Source of the DNA: CCY15215 sp034932145
GTDB taxonomy: Bacteria; Cyanobacteriota; Cyanobacteriia; Cyanobacteriales; Spirulinaceae
Assembly: GCF_034932145.1 (NCBI RefSeq)
Contig: NZ_JAYGHV010000175.1
Location: forward strand, 1 to 11,176
Length of the DNA stretch: 11,176 nucleotides
Direction of reading: 5' to 3'
The notes below the pieces were generated by a model. The model was not told the origin of the DNA. It searched no databases and was given only the letters and a program-made list of their open reading frames with translations. Positions within the stretch are counted from its first letter, which is position 1; every line of letters begins with the position of its first letter. Positions 1 to 5,841 of this stretch are shown here, piece by piece. A program made the position numbers and the translations under genes.

Positions 1-23
1 AATCCGGTTAATGGGTATAACAA

Positions 24-51
24 GCGGGCAAGATGCCCGCACTACTGTAAT
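24..51 (+). repeat. Dispersed hairpin repeat, copy 1
   Basis: A 7-bp perfect stem (GCGGGCA at 24-30, TGCCCGC at 34-40) closes on an AGA loop and is followed by the tail ACTACTGTAAT (41-51). The copy at 2731-2761 has a different stem but the same loop and the same 11-base tail, so this is a repeat family and not a chance palindrome. Hairpin repeats of this type are common between genes in cyanobacteria. No T-run follows, so it is unlikely to be a simple intrinsic terminator. Confidence 0.75.
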
Positions 52-65
52 TATTGAATATTATC

Positions 66-90
66 GTAGTGGGAGCGTCTCGCTCCCTAG
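66..90 (-). repeat. Dispersed hairpin repeat, copy 2 (inverted)
   Basis: This is the exact reverse complement of 2731-2755 over 25 bases. The stem is GGGAGCG (71-77) with CGCTCCC (81-87), and the loop reads AGA on the minus strand. After ACTAC the tail diverges from the other copies. Together with copy 1 it makes a head-to-head pair of hairpins about 26 bases apart. Confidence 0.75.
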
Positions 91-127
91 ATTTTTAATG
101 ATAGTATTCATGCGGATTTGATATTAC

Positions 128-191
128 TTGGTTGGATATGCTGTTCGCGAAGCGTTCCCGGAGGGAGTAGGTTTCCTCGCCATATCCAATC
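128..191. repeat. Foldback repeat abutting the Uma2 remnant
   Basis: TTGGATATG at 132-140 pairs with CATATCCAA at 181-189, enclosing about 40 bases that include TTCGCGAAGCG and the segment GGTTTCCTC. The same building blocks (GGATATGCTG, GGTTTCCTC, GCATATCCAA) recur in the cluster at 2498-2670, so both places carry members of one repeat family. A long open frame on the plus strand crosses this region, but it resembles no protein and is not annotated. Confidence 0.6.
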
Positions 192-224
192 AATCAAGAG
201 AAGGATTAGGGTAAGGGCGATCGC
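181..224 (+). repeat. 44-bp dispersed repeat, copy A
   Basis: Aligned without gaps to the reverse complement of 2475-2518, 40 of 44 positions match, with differences at 192, 194, 213 and 215. The core CAAGAGAAGGATTAGGGT (195-212) is identical in both. The right end includes a HIP1 octamer and runs directly into the first recognisable codons of the Uma2 remnant, so the repeat sits at the 5' break of that gene. Confidence 0.75.
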
Positions 225-443
225 GGTTCTTACAAGCAATGGGAAGAGGATAATGTTGCCCCGCAAGTGGCTTTTGAAATCCTATCTCCTGGGAATAAGA
301 AGAAAGATATGGAGACCAAATTTCATCACGATGGAGAACGTTTTATTGAATTTGTCGAGGCGATCGAACAACGCGATCGCGAACGAGCCGAGAAGGATCG
401 CGAACTGGTTATTAAGAACTACTCTAAATCCTTTTCTGGATAG
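210..443 (+). pseudogene. Uma2-family (DUF820) endonuclease remnant
   Basis: The frame beginning at 210 reads KGDRGSYKQWEE and then APQVAFEILSPGN, a hallmark stretch of the Uma2 family, whose members are very numerous in cyanobacteria and have a PD-(D/E)XK nuclease-like fold. After KKDMETKF the sequence jumps straight to HDGERFIEFVEAIEQRDRERAE, which corresponds to the C-terminal end of the family. The intervening segment, usually with an FYxxYGVEEYY-like motif, is missing, so I infer an in-frame internal deletion near 318-326. The frame ends at TAG 441-443. No start or N-terminal half remains: TAG at 207-209 precedes the frame and a dispersed repeat replaces the 5' part. It is almost certainly inactive. 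The long open frame at 118-603 is in another phase and is not the real gene. Confidence 0.8.
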
Positions 444-480
444 AGTTCAGGTAATAGTATCATTGATTTTTTCCTTTTTT

Positions 481-543
481 GAGAAACGCGATCGCCTGAA
501 TTGTAAACTCTTTAAGAAATGCGATCGCCTAAAGTCGTTTCTC
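481..543. repeat. Inverted repeat enclosing two HIP1 sites
   Basis: GAGAAACG (481-488) and CGTTTCTC (536-543) are exact 8-base inverted repeats. Inside them lie two near-identical stretches: GAGAAACGCGATCGCCT at 481-497 and AAGAAATGCGATCGCCT from about 515, differing at two positions. The structure lies upstream of the DUF72 gene, just before a candidate -10 box. Its role is unknown; it may be only degenerate repeat DNA. Confidence 0.45.
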
Positions 544-545
544 TG

Positions 546-551
546 TATAAT
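546..551 (+). promoter_or_regulatory. Candidate -10 box for the DUF72 gene
   Basis: A consensus TATAAT lies 58 bases before the ATG at 610. No convincing -35 hexamer is seen at the usual spacing; the equivalent position is occupied by a HIP1 octamer. The call rests on the -10 match and its position alone. Confidence 0.35.
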
Positions 552-609
552 ATCAACTGGAGGCGAATCGGACAGTTTTCTGTCTCTAAAACTCGTCTGT
601 TGAAAAAAT

Positions 610-1464
610 ATGAACTTTTATCTGGGGTGTGCGGTTTGGTCTTATAAGGGATGGGTGGGAGATTTCTATCCCGATAAAACTCCTCAAGGGGATTTTTTAC
701 GCTTGTATAGCGATCGCTTCACCTCTGTCGAAGGGAATACCACTTTTTATGCTGTCCCAGATCGCAACACAGTAGCGCGATGGAAGGCTCAAACACCATC
801 GGGATTTCATTTTTGCCCTAAAATGCCTAAAATCATTACCCACAATGATTTATTAATCCCCAACCAAGCTGAGGCGATCGCATTTTTAGAGCGTATGGGA
901 AAACTTGGCGATCGCCTCGGGGTCACTTTCATTCAACTTCCTCCCAATTATAGCCCAGAAGCATTTGACGACCTCAAATCTTTTCTTTCTCAACTTCCTT
1001 ACAAAGAGTATAAACTCGCCCTAGAAGTCCGTCATCTCGACTGGTTTCAAGCCCCTCATGGCGATCGCCTCAATCAATTATTACAAAACTTAAATATTGG
1101 GCGAGTTCTCCTCGATACCCGTCCTGTTTATCACTCTTCCAACGATCCGCAACTGCACTCCCGCACTCGCAAACCCGATCTTCCTCTGCAACCCATTGTC
1201 ACCAGCGATTTGAGTTTAATTCGTTTTATTTCCCATCCCCAATCTCAATTTAATCAAATTTTTCTCCAAGAATGGACGCAACAGATCGATCTCTGGTTGC
1301 AAGACGGAAAAACAATTTATTTTTTCGTCCACTGTCCGCAAGAAGAACATTCTCCCCAGACTGCACGGGATTTTCAAGCTCTTTTAGAAGCAAAGGGAAC
1401 AATTGTTCCTGATTTGCCGTGGAATCATCTCAAAATGCCCCCGAAACAATTAAGTTTATTTTGA
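610..1464 (+). CDS. DUF72 family protein (YecE-like)
   Basis: This 284-residue protein belongs to the DUF72 family (PF01904, founding member E. coli YecE), predicted TIM-barrel proteins of unknown function. The N-terminal signature is clear: YLGCAVWSYKGWVGDFYP at residues 4-21, the FxxVExNxTFY motif at 37-47 (FTSVEGNTTFY) and FCPKMPKIITH at 68-78. Near the C terminus FFVHCPQE replaces the NNH-type motif of the E. coli branch, as I recall for a cyanobacterial subgroup. Length is usual for the family. No signal peptide or membrane segment is seen, so it is probably cytosolic. The ATG at 610 is kept because family homology begins at residue 4, although no Shine-Dalgarno precedes it (only an A-rich AAAAAAT). 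It stands alone, convergent with bioD. The exact function cannot be inferred. Confidence 0.93.
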   Translation: MNFYLGCAVWSYKGWVGDFYPDKTPQGDFLRLYSDRFTSVEGNTTFYAVPDRNTVARWKAQTPSGFHFCPKMPKIITHNDLLIPNQAEAIAFLERMGKLGDRLGVTFIQLPPNYSPEAFDDLKSFLSQLPYKEYKLALEVRHLDWFQAPHGDRLNQLLQNLNIGRVLLDTRPVYHSSNDPQLHSRTRKPDLPLQPIVTSDLSLIRFISHPQSQFNQIFLQEWTQQIDLWLQDGKTIYFFVHCPQEEHSPQTARDFQALLEAKGTIVPDLPWNHLKMPPKQLSLF

Positions 1465-1471
1465 AATCATT

Positions 1472-1562
1472 TTCCGAAGAAGCCATAAGCTGTTGGCTTT
1501 GCTTGGGGCTTCCTTCGGGCTTCCTGCGTTTCCATTAATTCGACTTCCGAAGAAGCCATAAG
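1472..1562. repeat. 18-bp direct repeat pair with partial hairpin
   Basis: TTCCGAAGAAGCCATAAG occurs at 1472-1489 and again at 1545-1562, 73 bases apart. Between them GGCTTCCTTCGG (1507-1518) can pair with CCGAAGAAGCC (1474-1484) with one bulged base. It follows the DUF72 stop immediately and could act as a 3' stem-loop, but there is no clean T-run. The rest of the spacer (1563-1708) shows only a T-rich stretch near 1640-1660 and no gene. Confidence 0.55.
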
Positions 1563-1708
1563 TATTGTATCAGATGATAAAGTTTACCTGGCGCAAAAGA
1601 ATGAGTATTTCAGCGATCTACCGACCCCCACAACGGTTTATTTTTCTACATTTTTGTAAGTATCGGTCGATAAATCTCCCGTTCCCCCATCAAACACGCA
1701 ATGTACTC

Positions 1709-2389
1709 CTAAAGAGAGAAGATTTTCTCGATGTTTAAATTGGAAGCAATTTGAACGAGTTTGTTTTTATCTTTAGGATTGGGGAGATAGGGAACTGTTC
1801 CGAGGATGGGAAGATGGGTTAAAGATTGGATCAGATCGATGGGAGTCCAATCACTTAATTGTTCTTCAGTGATGGATTGAGAACAGTTGAGAATAATGCC
1901 TTTGAGGTTTAATTTTACCTGACGGGCGAGGGCGACATTGGCCACAGTTTGCGCGATCGCCCCTAACTTGACGGGAACGACTAATACAGCATTTAAGTGC
2001 CATTGGGAAGCAATATCCGCAACCGTTAACTCGTGAGTCACGGGAGAACCCAATCCCCCCAAGGCTTCTATCAAAACGAAAGGATAACTCTGCACTAAAA
2101 CTTGATAGGTTTGCCAAACTTTTCCCAAGTCGATCGCCCTCCCTTCTCTATCGGCAGCAACAGGAGGAGCAACAGGGGCTTTAAACTGAAGCGGGACAAG
2201 GGTTTCGGGGGGTTGAGATAGCTCGAATAGTTCTCGATATAACTCCCCATCTCCTGTTCCAGTTTGCAGGAGTTTCATTAAAGCGAGAGTATTGGGCGAT
2301 CGATAGGTTTGCCAATAAGCCACTAAAGCCGTTGTCACAACGGTTTTCCCCACATCTGTATCTGTCCCGACAATCAATAAATTCGGCAT
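1709..2389 (-). CDS. bioD: Dethiobiotin synthetase BioD
   Basis: BioD makes dethiobiotin from 7,8-diaminononanoate, CO2 and ATP, the penultimate step of biotin synthesis, in the cytosol. The 226-residue protein opens with the P-loop GTDTDVGKT (8-16). The substrate-loop lysine is K39 in KLLQTG (39-44), where most BioD proteins have KPxQTG. APVAPPVAA (71-79), E108 with GGLGSP (111-116), VADIA (123-127), VVPVKLGAIAQT (137-148) and GIILN (164-168) follow in the order expected of the family. GGLGSP departs from the common GAGGLLVP form, and together with KLLQTG it looks like a divergent cyanobacterial branch. The start is set by the P-loop seven residues in. Only a distant GAGG lies upstream (AAGAGGAAAATCGCG), so initiation may be weak. 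No other bio gene is in the window, so it stands apart from the rest of its pathway. Confidence 0.93.
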   Translation of the reverse strand: MPNLLIVGTDTDVGKTVVTTALVAYWQTYRSPNTLALMKLLQTGTGDGELYRELFELSQPPETLVPLQFKAPVAPPVAADREGRAIDLGKVWQTYQVLVQSYPFVLIEALGGLGSPVTHELTVADIASQWHLNAVLVVPVKLGAIAQTVANVALARQVKLNLKGIILNCSQSITEEQLSDWTPIDLIQSLTHLPILGTVPYLPNPKDKNKLVQIASNLNIEKIFSL

Positions 2390-2474
2390 TTTTTCTCGCG
2401 ATTTTCCTCTTCTTTTCAGCTTGGAATCCTAGTACGCAGCTAGGGGTCTGTCAAGGATTTTTTGGCGGGTAAGG

Positions 2475-2518
2475 GCGATCGCCATAACCCTAATCCTTCT
2501 CTTGGTCGATTGGATATG
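2475..2518 (-). repeat. 44-bp dispersed repeat, copy B
   Basis: This is the reverse complement of 181-224 with 40 of 44 identities. It begins in a HIP1 octamer, contains ACCCTAATCCTTCTCTTG (2487-2504) and ends in GATTGGATATG, where it overlaps the first 29-bp tandem unit. The two copies are about 2.3 kb apart and inverted. Confidence 0.75.
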
Positions 2519-2555
2519 CTGAACTATCTCTTGGTCGATTGGATATGCTGAACTA
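2498..2555. repeat. Perfect 29-bp tandem duplication
   Basis: Two identical 29-base units are directly abutted, at 2498-2526 and 2527-2555. Each contains TTGGTCGATTGGATATGCTG. There is no spacer between them, so this is not a CRISPR. Confidence 0.85.
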
Positions 2556-2597
2556 AATTCAGCATCCCTCGACCGCAATTCAGCATCCCTCGACCGC
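2556..2597. repeat. Perfect 21-bp tandem duplication
   Basis: Two identical 21-base units (2556-2576, 2577-2597) abut the 29-bp pair. Each contains CAGCATCCCTCGACC, whose reverse complement GGTCGAGGGATGCTG is a variant of the GGTCGATTGGATATGCTG in the preceding units. The block is thus two units in one orientation followed by two related units in the other. Confidence 0.85.
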
Positions 2598-2634
2598 TTT
2601 CAATGGATTTTTTGTATGAGACAGCGCTTGGGGG

Positions 2635-2655
2635 ATGCTGAGGTTTCCTCAGCAT
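2635..2655. repeat. Perfect 9-bp hairpin in the repeat cluster
   Basis: ATGCTGAGG (2635-2643) and CCTCAGCAT (2647-2655) pair perfectly around a TTT loop. The right arm continues into ATCCAACCAAG, related to the foldback repeat near 128-191. No T-run follows on either strand, so it is not called a terminator. Confidence 0.65.
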
Positions 2656-2730
2656 ATCCAACCAAGTAAGAAGGGATTTTCAATCCCTGGCGGATCGGGC
2701 TATACTCGTCATTTTAAGTATGACAGACCA

Positions 2731-2761
2731 CTAGGGAGCGAGACGCTCCCACTACTGTAAT
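2731..2761 (+). repeat. Dispersed hairpin repeat, copy 3
   Basis: Stem GGGAGCG (2734-2740) with CGCTCCC (2744-2750), loop AGA, then the tail ACTACTGTAAT (2751-2761) shared with copy 1. Its first 25 bases are the exact reverse complement of copy 2. It lies 38 bases past the ilvD stop and could protect or end that transcript, though no T-run follows. Confidence 0.75.
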
Positions 2762-2798
2762 CTACTGTTGTGGTAGCTAATGCGTAAGTCCTATCCTC

Positions 2799-4487
2799 TT
2801 ATAAATCCGTTACGGCTCCAAGATGACTGGAAGAAACCAACTTAGCATATTTAGCTAAAACCCCTTTCGTATAGACAGATTCCGGCGCTTTCCAGTTGGC
2901 GAGACGCTGTGCTAAATCCTCATCAGAAACGTGGAGGTGCAGCGATCGCGCTTTCGCGTCAATTGTAATGCGATCGCCCTCTTGAACCAAGGCGATCGCC
3001 CCCCCCACCGCCGCTTCGGGAGCCACGTGACCCACCACTAAACCATAGGTTCCCCCGGAAAAACGCCCATCGGTAATCAAACCCACAGAGTCCCCCAAAC
3101 CTGCCCCAATAATGGCAGAAGTCGGCGCTAACATCTCCCGCATCCCCGGCCCCCCTTTCGGACCCTCATAGCGCACGACAATGACATCTCCTGCCATAAT
3201 CTTGCCATCGAGGATAGCACTCAAACATTCTTCCTCCGACTCAAACACCTTCGCCGGTCCCGTCATTTGAGGATTTTTCACGCCGCTAATTTTAGCAACG
3301 CCCCCAAATTCAGCTAAATTCCCCTTCAAAATGGCTAAATGTCCTGTTTTATATAGGGGATTGTCCCAGGGGCGAATTACATCTTGCTCAGGGGAAGGCG
3401 TGTCGGAAACCTCCGCCAAAACCTCTGCAACCGTTTGTCCGCTTATGGTTAAAGCATCGCCATGCAAGAGGTCGTGTTTGAGTAACATTTTCATCACTTG
3501 GGGAATACCTCCCGCAGCGTGTAAATTCGTCGCCACATAACGCCCGCTTGGTTTCAGATCGCACAATACCGGAACTCGGTTGCGAATAGTTTCAAAATCG
3601 TCCAAGGTTAACTCAACGCCAATGGTGCGGGCGATCGCCAGTAAATGTAAAACCGCATTAGTAGATCCCCCAATCGCCATTACCACAGAAATCGCATTTT
3701 CAAAGGCCTTGCGAGTCAAAATCTGACTGGGAAGGATTTGCTTCCTAATCGCCTCCACTAGCACTTGCGCCGATTTCGCCGTACTCTCCGCCTTTTCCTC
3801 ATCTTCAGCCGCCATCGTGGAAGAATAAGGCAAACTCATCCCCATCACCTCAAACGCCGAGGACATGGTATTCGCCGTAAACATTCCCCCACAAGACCCC
3901 GCCCCTGGGCAAGCATTGCGCTCGATCGCCATCAGGGTCTCCTCTGTCATTTTCCCGGCTCCGTGCTGTCCCACGGCTTCAAAAGCACTGACAACGGTTA
4001 AATCCTGCCCGTCGTAATGTCCTGGCTTAATGGTGCCGCCATAGACAAAAATAGCAGGAATATTCATGCGTGCCATGGCGATCATCGCCCCAGGCATATT
4101 TTTATCACAACCCCCGATCGCCAGCACCCCATCCATACTCTGAGCATTACAGGCAGTTTCAATCGAATCGGCGATGACTTCCCGGGAAACTAGGGAATAT
4201 TTCATCCCCTCGGTGCCCATTGCAATCCCATCGGATACCGTAATGGTTCCGAACATCTGCGGCATTGCTCCCGCCCCTCGCAGCGCGGTTTCCGCCCGTC
4301 CCGCCAGGAGATTAATGCCCATATTGCAGGGGGTAATCGTGCTATAACCATTAGCAAGCCCAACAATGGGTTTGCTAAAATCGTCGTCCCCAAATCCCAC
4401 TGCCCGTAACATGGCACGATTGGGCGATCGTCGAATTCCTTGGGTAATGGTCTGACTTCTCCGATTGTCCGATACATTGCTTGACAT
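2799..4487 (-). CDS. ilvD: Dihydroxy-acid dehydratase IlvD
   Basis: IlvD dehydrates 2,3-dihydroxy-isovalerate and 2,3-dihydroxy-3-methylvalerate to the 2-oxo acids that become valine, leucine, isoleucine and pantothenate. The 562-residue protein is full length. Three iron-sulfur cysteines are visible: C54 in TPCNMG, C127 in GGCDKNMPGA and C199 in ACPGAGSCGGMFTANTM. Having all three cysteines fits a [2Fe-2S] enzyme of the plant and cyanobacterial kind. K129 follows the second cysteine, and the conserved GRFSGGT is at 474-480, with S477 as the expected catalytic base. The ATG at 4487 is preceded by AGGAG (4500-4504), 12 bases away, a rather long spacing. A weak -10-like TAAAAT lies at 4522-4527 on the minus strand. 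The cytosolic enzyme gene stands alone, divergent from the pentapeptide-repeat gene. Many open frames on the opposite strand are shadows of it. Confidence 0.97.
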   Translation of the reverse strand: MSSNVSDNRRSQTITQGIRRSPNRAMLRAVGFGDDDFSKPIVGLANGYSTITPCNMGINLLAGRAETALRGAGAMPQMFGTITVSDGIAMGTEGMKYSLVSREVIADSIETACNAQSMDGVLAIGGCDKNMPGAMIAMARMNIPAIFVYGGTIKPGHYDGQDLTVVSAFEAVGQHGAGKMTEETLMAIERNACPGAGSCGGMFTANTMSSAFEVMGMSLPYSSTMAAEDEEKAESTAKSAQVLVEAIRKQILPSQILTRKAFENAISVVMAIGGSTNAVLHLLAIARTIGVELTLDDFETIRNRVPVLCDLKPSGRYVATNLHAAGGIPQVMKMLLKHDLLHGDALTISGQTVAEVLAEVSDTPSPEQDVIRPWDNPLYKTGHLAILKGNLAEFGGVAKISGVKNPQMTGPAKVFESEEECLSAILDGKIMAGDVIVVRYEGPKGGPGMREMLAPTSAIIGAGLGDSVGLITDGRFSGGTYGLVVGHVAPEAAVGGAIALVQEGDRITIDAKARSLHLHVSDEDLAQRLANWKAPESVYTKGVLAKYAKLVSSSHLGAVTDL

Positions 4488-4908
4488 AATTGCTGGGTTC
4501 TCCTGCTAACCTAAAAAAACTATTTTAATGAAGCTATTTTTCTATTGTCCTACCTTCACTCCCTCCTCTTGACAATTTTGGGGAATTTCTTGGGAATTCT
4601 GCCCCGATGAGGGAAAACGCCAATTTTTCAAAAAATGTCTGAATCCTTAACAATTGTTTAAGAAAGCTCGAAAGCCTTGGCTTATCTTGTTTTCACTGAG
4701 GGAGAGTCAATCTATTATTGGCGATCGCCTCAAAAGCGATCGCGGAAAATTAGGTTATTCCTACGGATGAAGAATTATAACTAAATAACAGTAGCGATCG
4801 AAATAAGCAGATATCAAGGGTGCAGCATTGAAAATCAGGACATTAGGGCAAGAGGGAAATTCCTTCTGGCCTTTATAGTCGGTATTATCTCGCAAAATTA
4901 TTGAGGAT
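4488..4908. other. Divergent spacer between ilvD and the pentapeptide gene
   Basis: This 421-base spacer has no convincing gene. It holds the ilvD Shine-Dalgarno, an isolated TTGACA at 4569-4574 without a partner -10, an imperfect palindrome CTTAACAATTGTTTAAG at 4646-4662 that could bind a regulator, and two HIP1 octamers at 4720-4745. A -10-like TATTAT lies at 4883-4888. No GTA-N8-TAC (NtcA) site was seen. Promoters for both flanking genes should lie here but cannot be fixed by eye. Confidence 0.5.
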
Positions 4909-5781
4909 ATGAGCAAAGGGTTATTGATGATGGATGCCAGAGAACTCTTGCGGCGCTATGCTAAAGGGGAACGAGATTTTCAGGGCGCAAAACTAGAAAG
5001 CGCATTTCTGGGGGGTGCAGATTTAAGTGGCGCAAATTTACGTGAGTGCGATCTCAGTGGAGCTAACTTAATTGGAGCCAATTTGGAAAGAGCGAACTTA
5101 AGAGAATCAAACTTAAGTGAATCTCATCTTGATGCTCTATTAAATGAAGCAAACTTAATTGGCGCTAATTTAACCAAGGCAACTTTAAAAGGGGCGAGGT
5201 TAATGAATTCTTCCCTCAGAGCAGCTAATCTCCAGGGTGCCATTTTAACCGGCGCAGATTTGAGTTATGCCGTGCTCAGTGAAGCTGATTTGCGCGATAG
5301 CGATTTGAGTCGGGCAAAAATGATTGGCTGCAATTTGGGGCGGGCAAAATTAATGAATGCTTCCCTGGAGGGCGCAAATTTAGAGGGTGCAAATTTAACC
5401 AATGCAGTTTTGATGAAGGCCAATTTAGAGGAGGCCAATTTAGCCAAAGCCATATTAGATGGAGCAAATCTCAGTTACGCGAATGCAGCCAAAGCTGATT
5501 TCAGTCACGCTCGTATTAGCAGTGCCAATTTAGGCAGCAGTAATTTTACAGAAGCCAATTTTAGAGCTGCTCATATTATTTGGACGACACTGCGAAACAC
5601 AGATTTTACTCGAGCTAATCTCTATCGCGCTCAATTGTGTTGGTCGAATATGACAGGGGCAATTTTGGTGGAAGCACAATTAATTGATGCCAATATTAAT
5701 GAGGTCAATTTTAAGAATGCAGACTTGCGAGGAGCAATTATGCCTGATGCTGGAAGCCGCGATCTGAATGGGAAAGAATAA
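4909..5781 (+). CDS. Pentapeptide-repeat protein
   Basis: From about residue 23 to 280 the protein is an almost unbroken series of A(D/N)LXX pentapeptides, roughly fifty in all, for example GADLSGANLRECDLSGANLI. Such repeats fold into a right-handed quadrilateral beta helix (PF00805). The family is very common in cyanobacteria and mostly of unknown function; some members mimic DNA and protect gyrase. No transmembrane segment, kinase or DnaJ domain is attached, and no signal peptide is seen, so it is probably a soluble cytosolic solenoid. The N-terminal cap MDARELLRRYAKGERDF looks like the usual start of cyanobacterial relatives. The first ATG (4909) has GAGG only two bases upstream, too close to work well, whereas AAAGGG (4915-4920) sits 6 to 9 bases before the ATGs at 4927 and 4930. 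The real start is therefore probably M7 or M8. A strong terminator follows. Confidence 0.93.
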   Translation: MSKGLLMMDARELLRRYAKGERDFQGAKLESAFLGGADLSGANLRECDLSGANLIGANLERANLRESNLSESHLDALLNEANLIGANLTKATLKGARLMNSSLRAANLQGAILTGADLSYAVLSEADLRDSDLSRAKMIGCNLGRAKLMNASLEGANLEGANLTNAVLMKANLEEANLAKAILDGANLSYANAAKADFSHARISSANLGSSNFTEANFRAAHIIWTTLRNTDFTRANLYRAQLCWSNMTGAILVEAQLIDANINEVNFKNADLRGAIMPDAGSRDLNGKE

Positions 5782-5792
5782 GGGACTTAGGG

Positions 5793-5832
5793 GAGGTTGC
5801 GCGATCGCGCAACCTCTGAGTTGGGCTTTTTA
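5793..5832 (+). terminator. Terminator built on a 24-bp HIP1-centred palindrome
   Basis: Positions 5793-5816 form a perfect 24-base palindrome: GAGGTTGCGCGA followed by its own reverse complement, with a HIP1 octamer at the centre. A T-run (5827-5831) follows about ten bases later on the plus strand. It lies 12 bases after the pentapeptide gene stop and between convergent genes. The gap between stem and T-run is longer than in a textbook terminator, and the minus strand has no matching T-run, so it mainly serves the plus-strand gene. Confidence 0.6.
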
Positions 5833-5841
5833 TTCACATTT

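Larger units (their letters stand above)
2440..2734. repeat. Possible small non-autonomous element with inverted ends
   Basis: CTAGGGGTCTGTCA (2440-2453) and TGACAGACCACTAG (2721-2734) are inverted repeats matching at 13 of 14 positions. They bracket about 295 bp without coding sequence but full of internal repeats, which is the layout of a MITE or a decayed insertion sequence. I see no clear target duplication, and the right end merges with hairpin repeat copy 3. The terminal sequence is not assigned to a named transposon family here. A chance or composite origin remains possible. Confidence 0.4.

Noticed and set aside
118..603. Open frame of 161 codons on the plus strand
   Set aside because: It resembles no protein, crosses a foldback repeat, and is out of phase with the clear Uma2 remnant in the same DNA.
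2498..2597. CRISPR-like repeats
   Set aside because: The 29-bp and 21-bp copies are directly tandem with no unique spacers, and no cas genes are present.
2635..2655. Perfect hairpin as a terminator
   Set aside because: There is no T-run on either strand, and it belongs to the repeat family in this cluster.
3331..4001. Open frames on the plus strand opposite ilvD
   Set aside because: They are shadows of a full-length conserved ilvD, with compositionally odd products and no homology.
4569..4574. TTGACA as a -35 box in the ilvD spacer
   Set aside because: No -10 hexamer lies 15 to 19 bases downstream (GGGAAT at the expected place).
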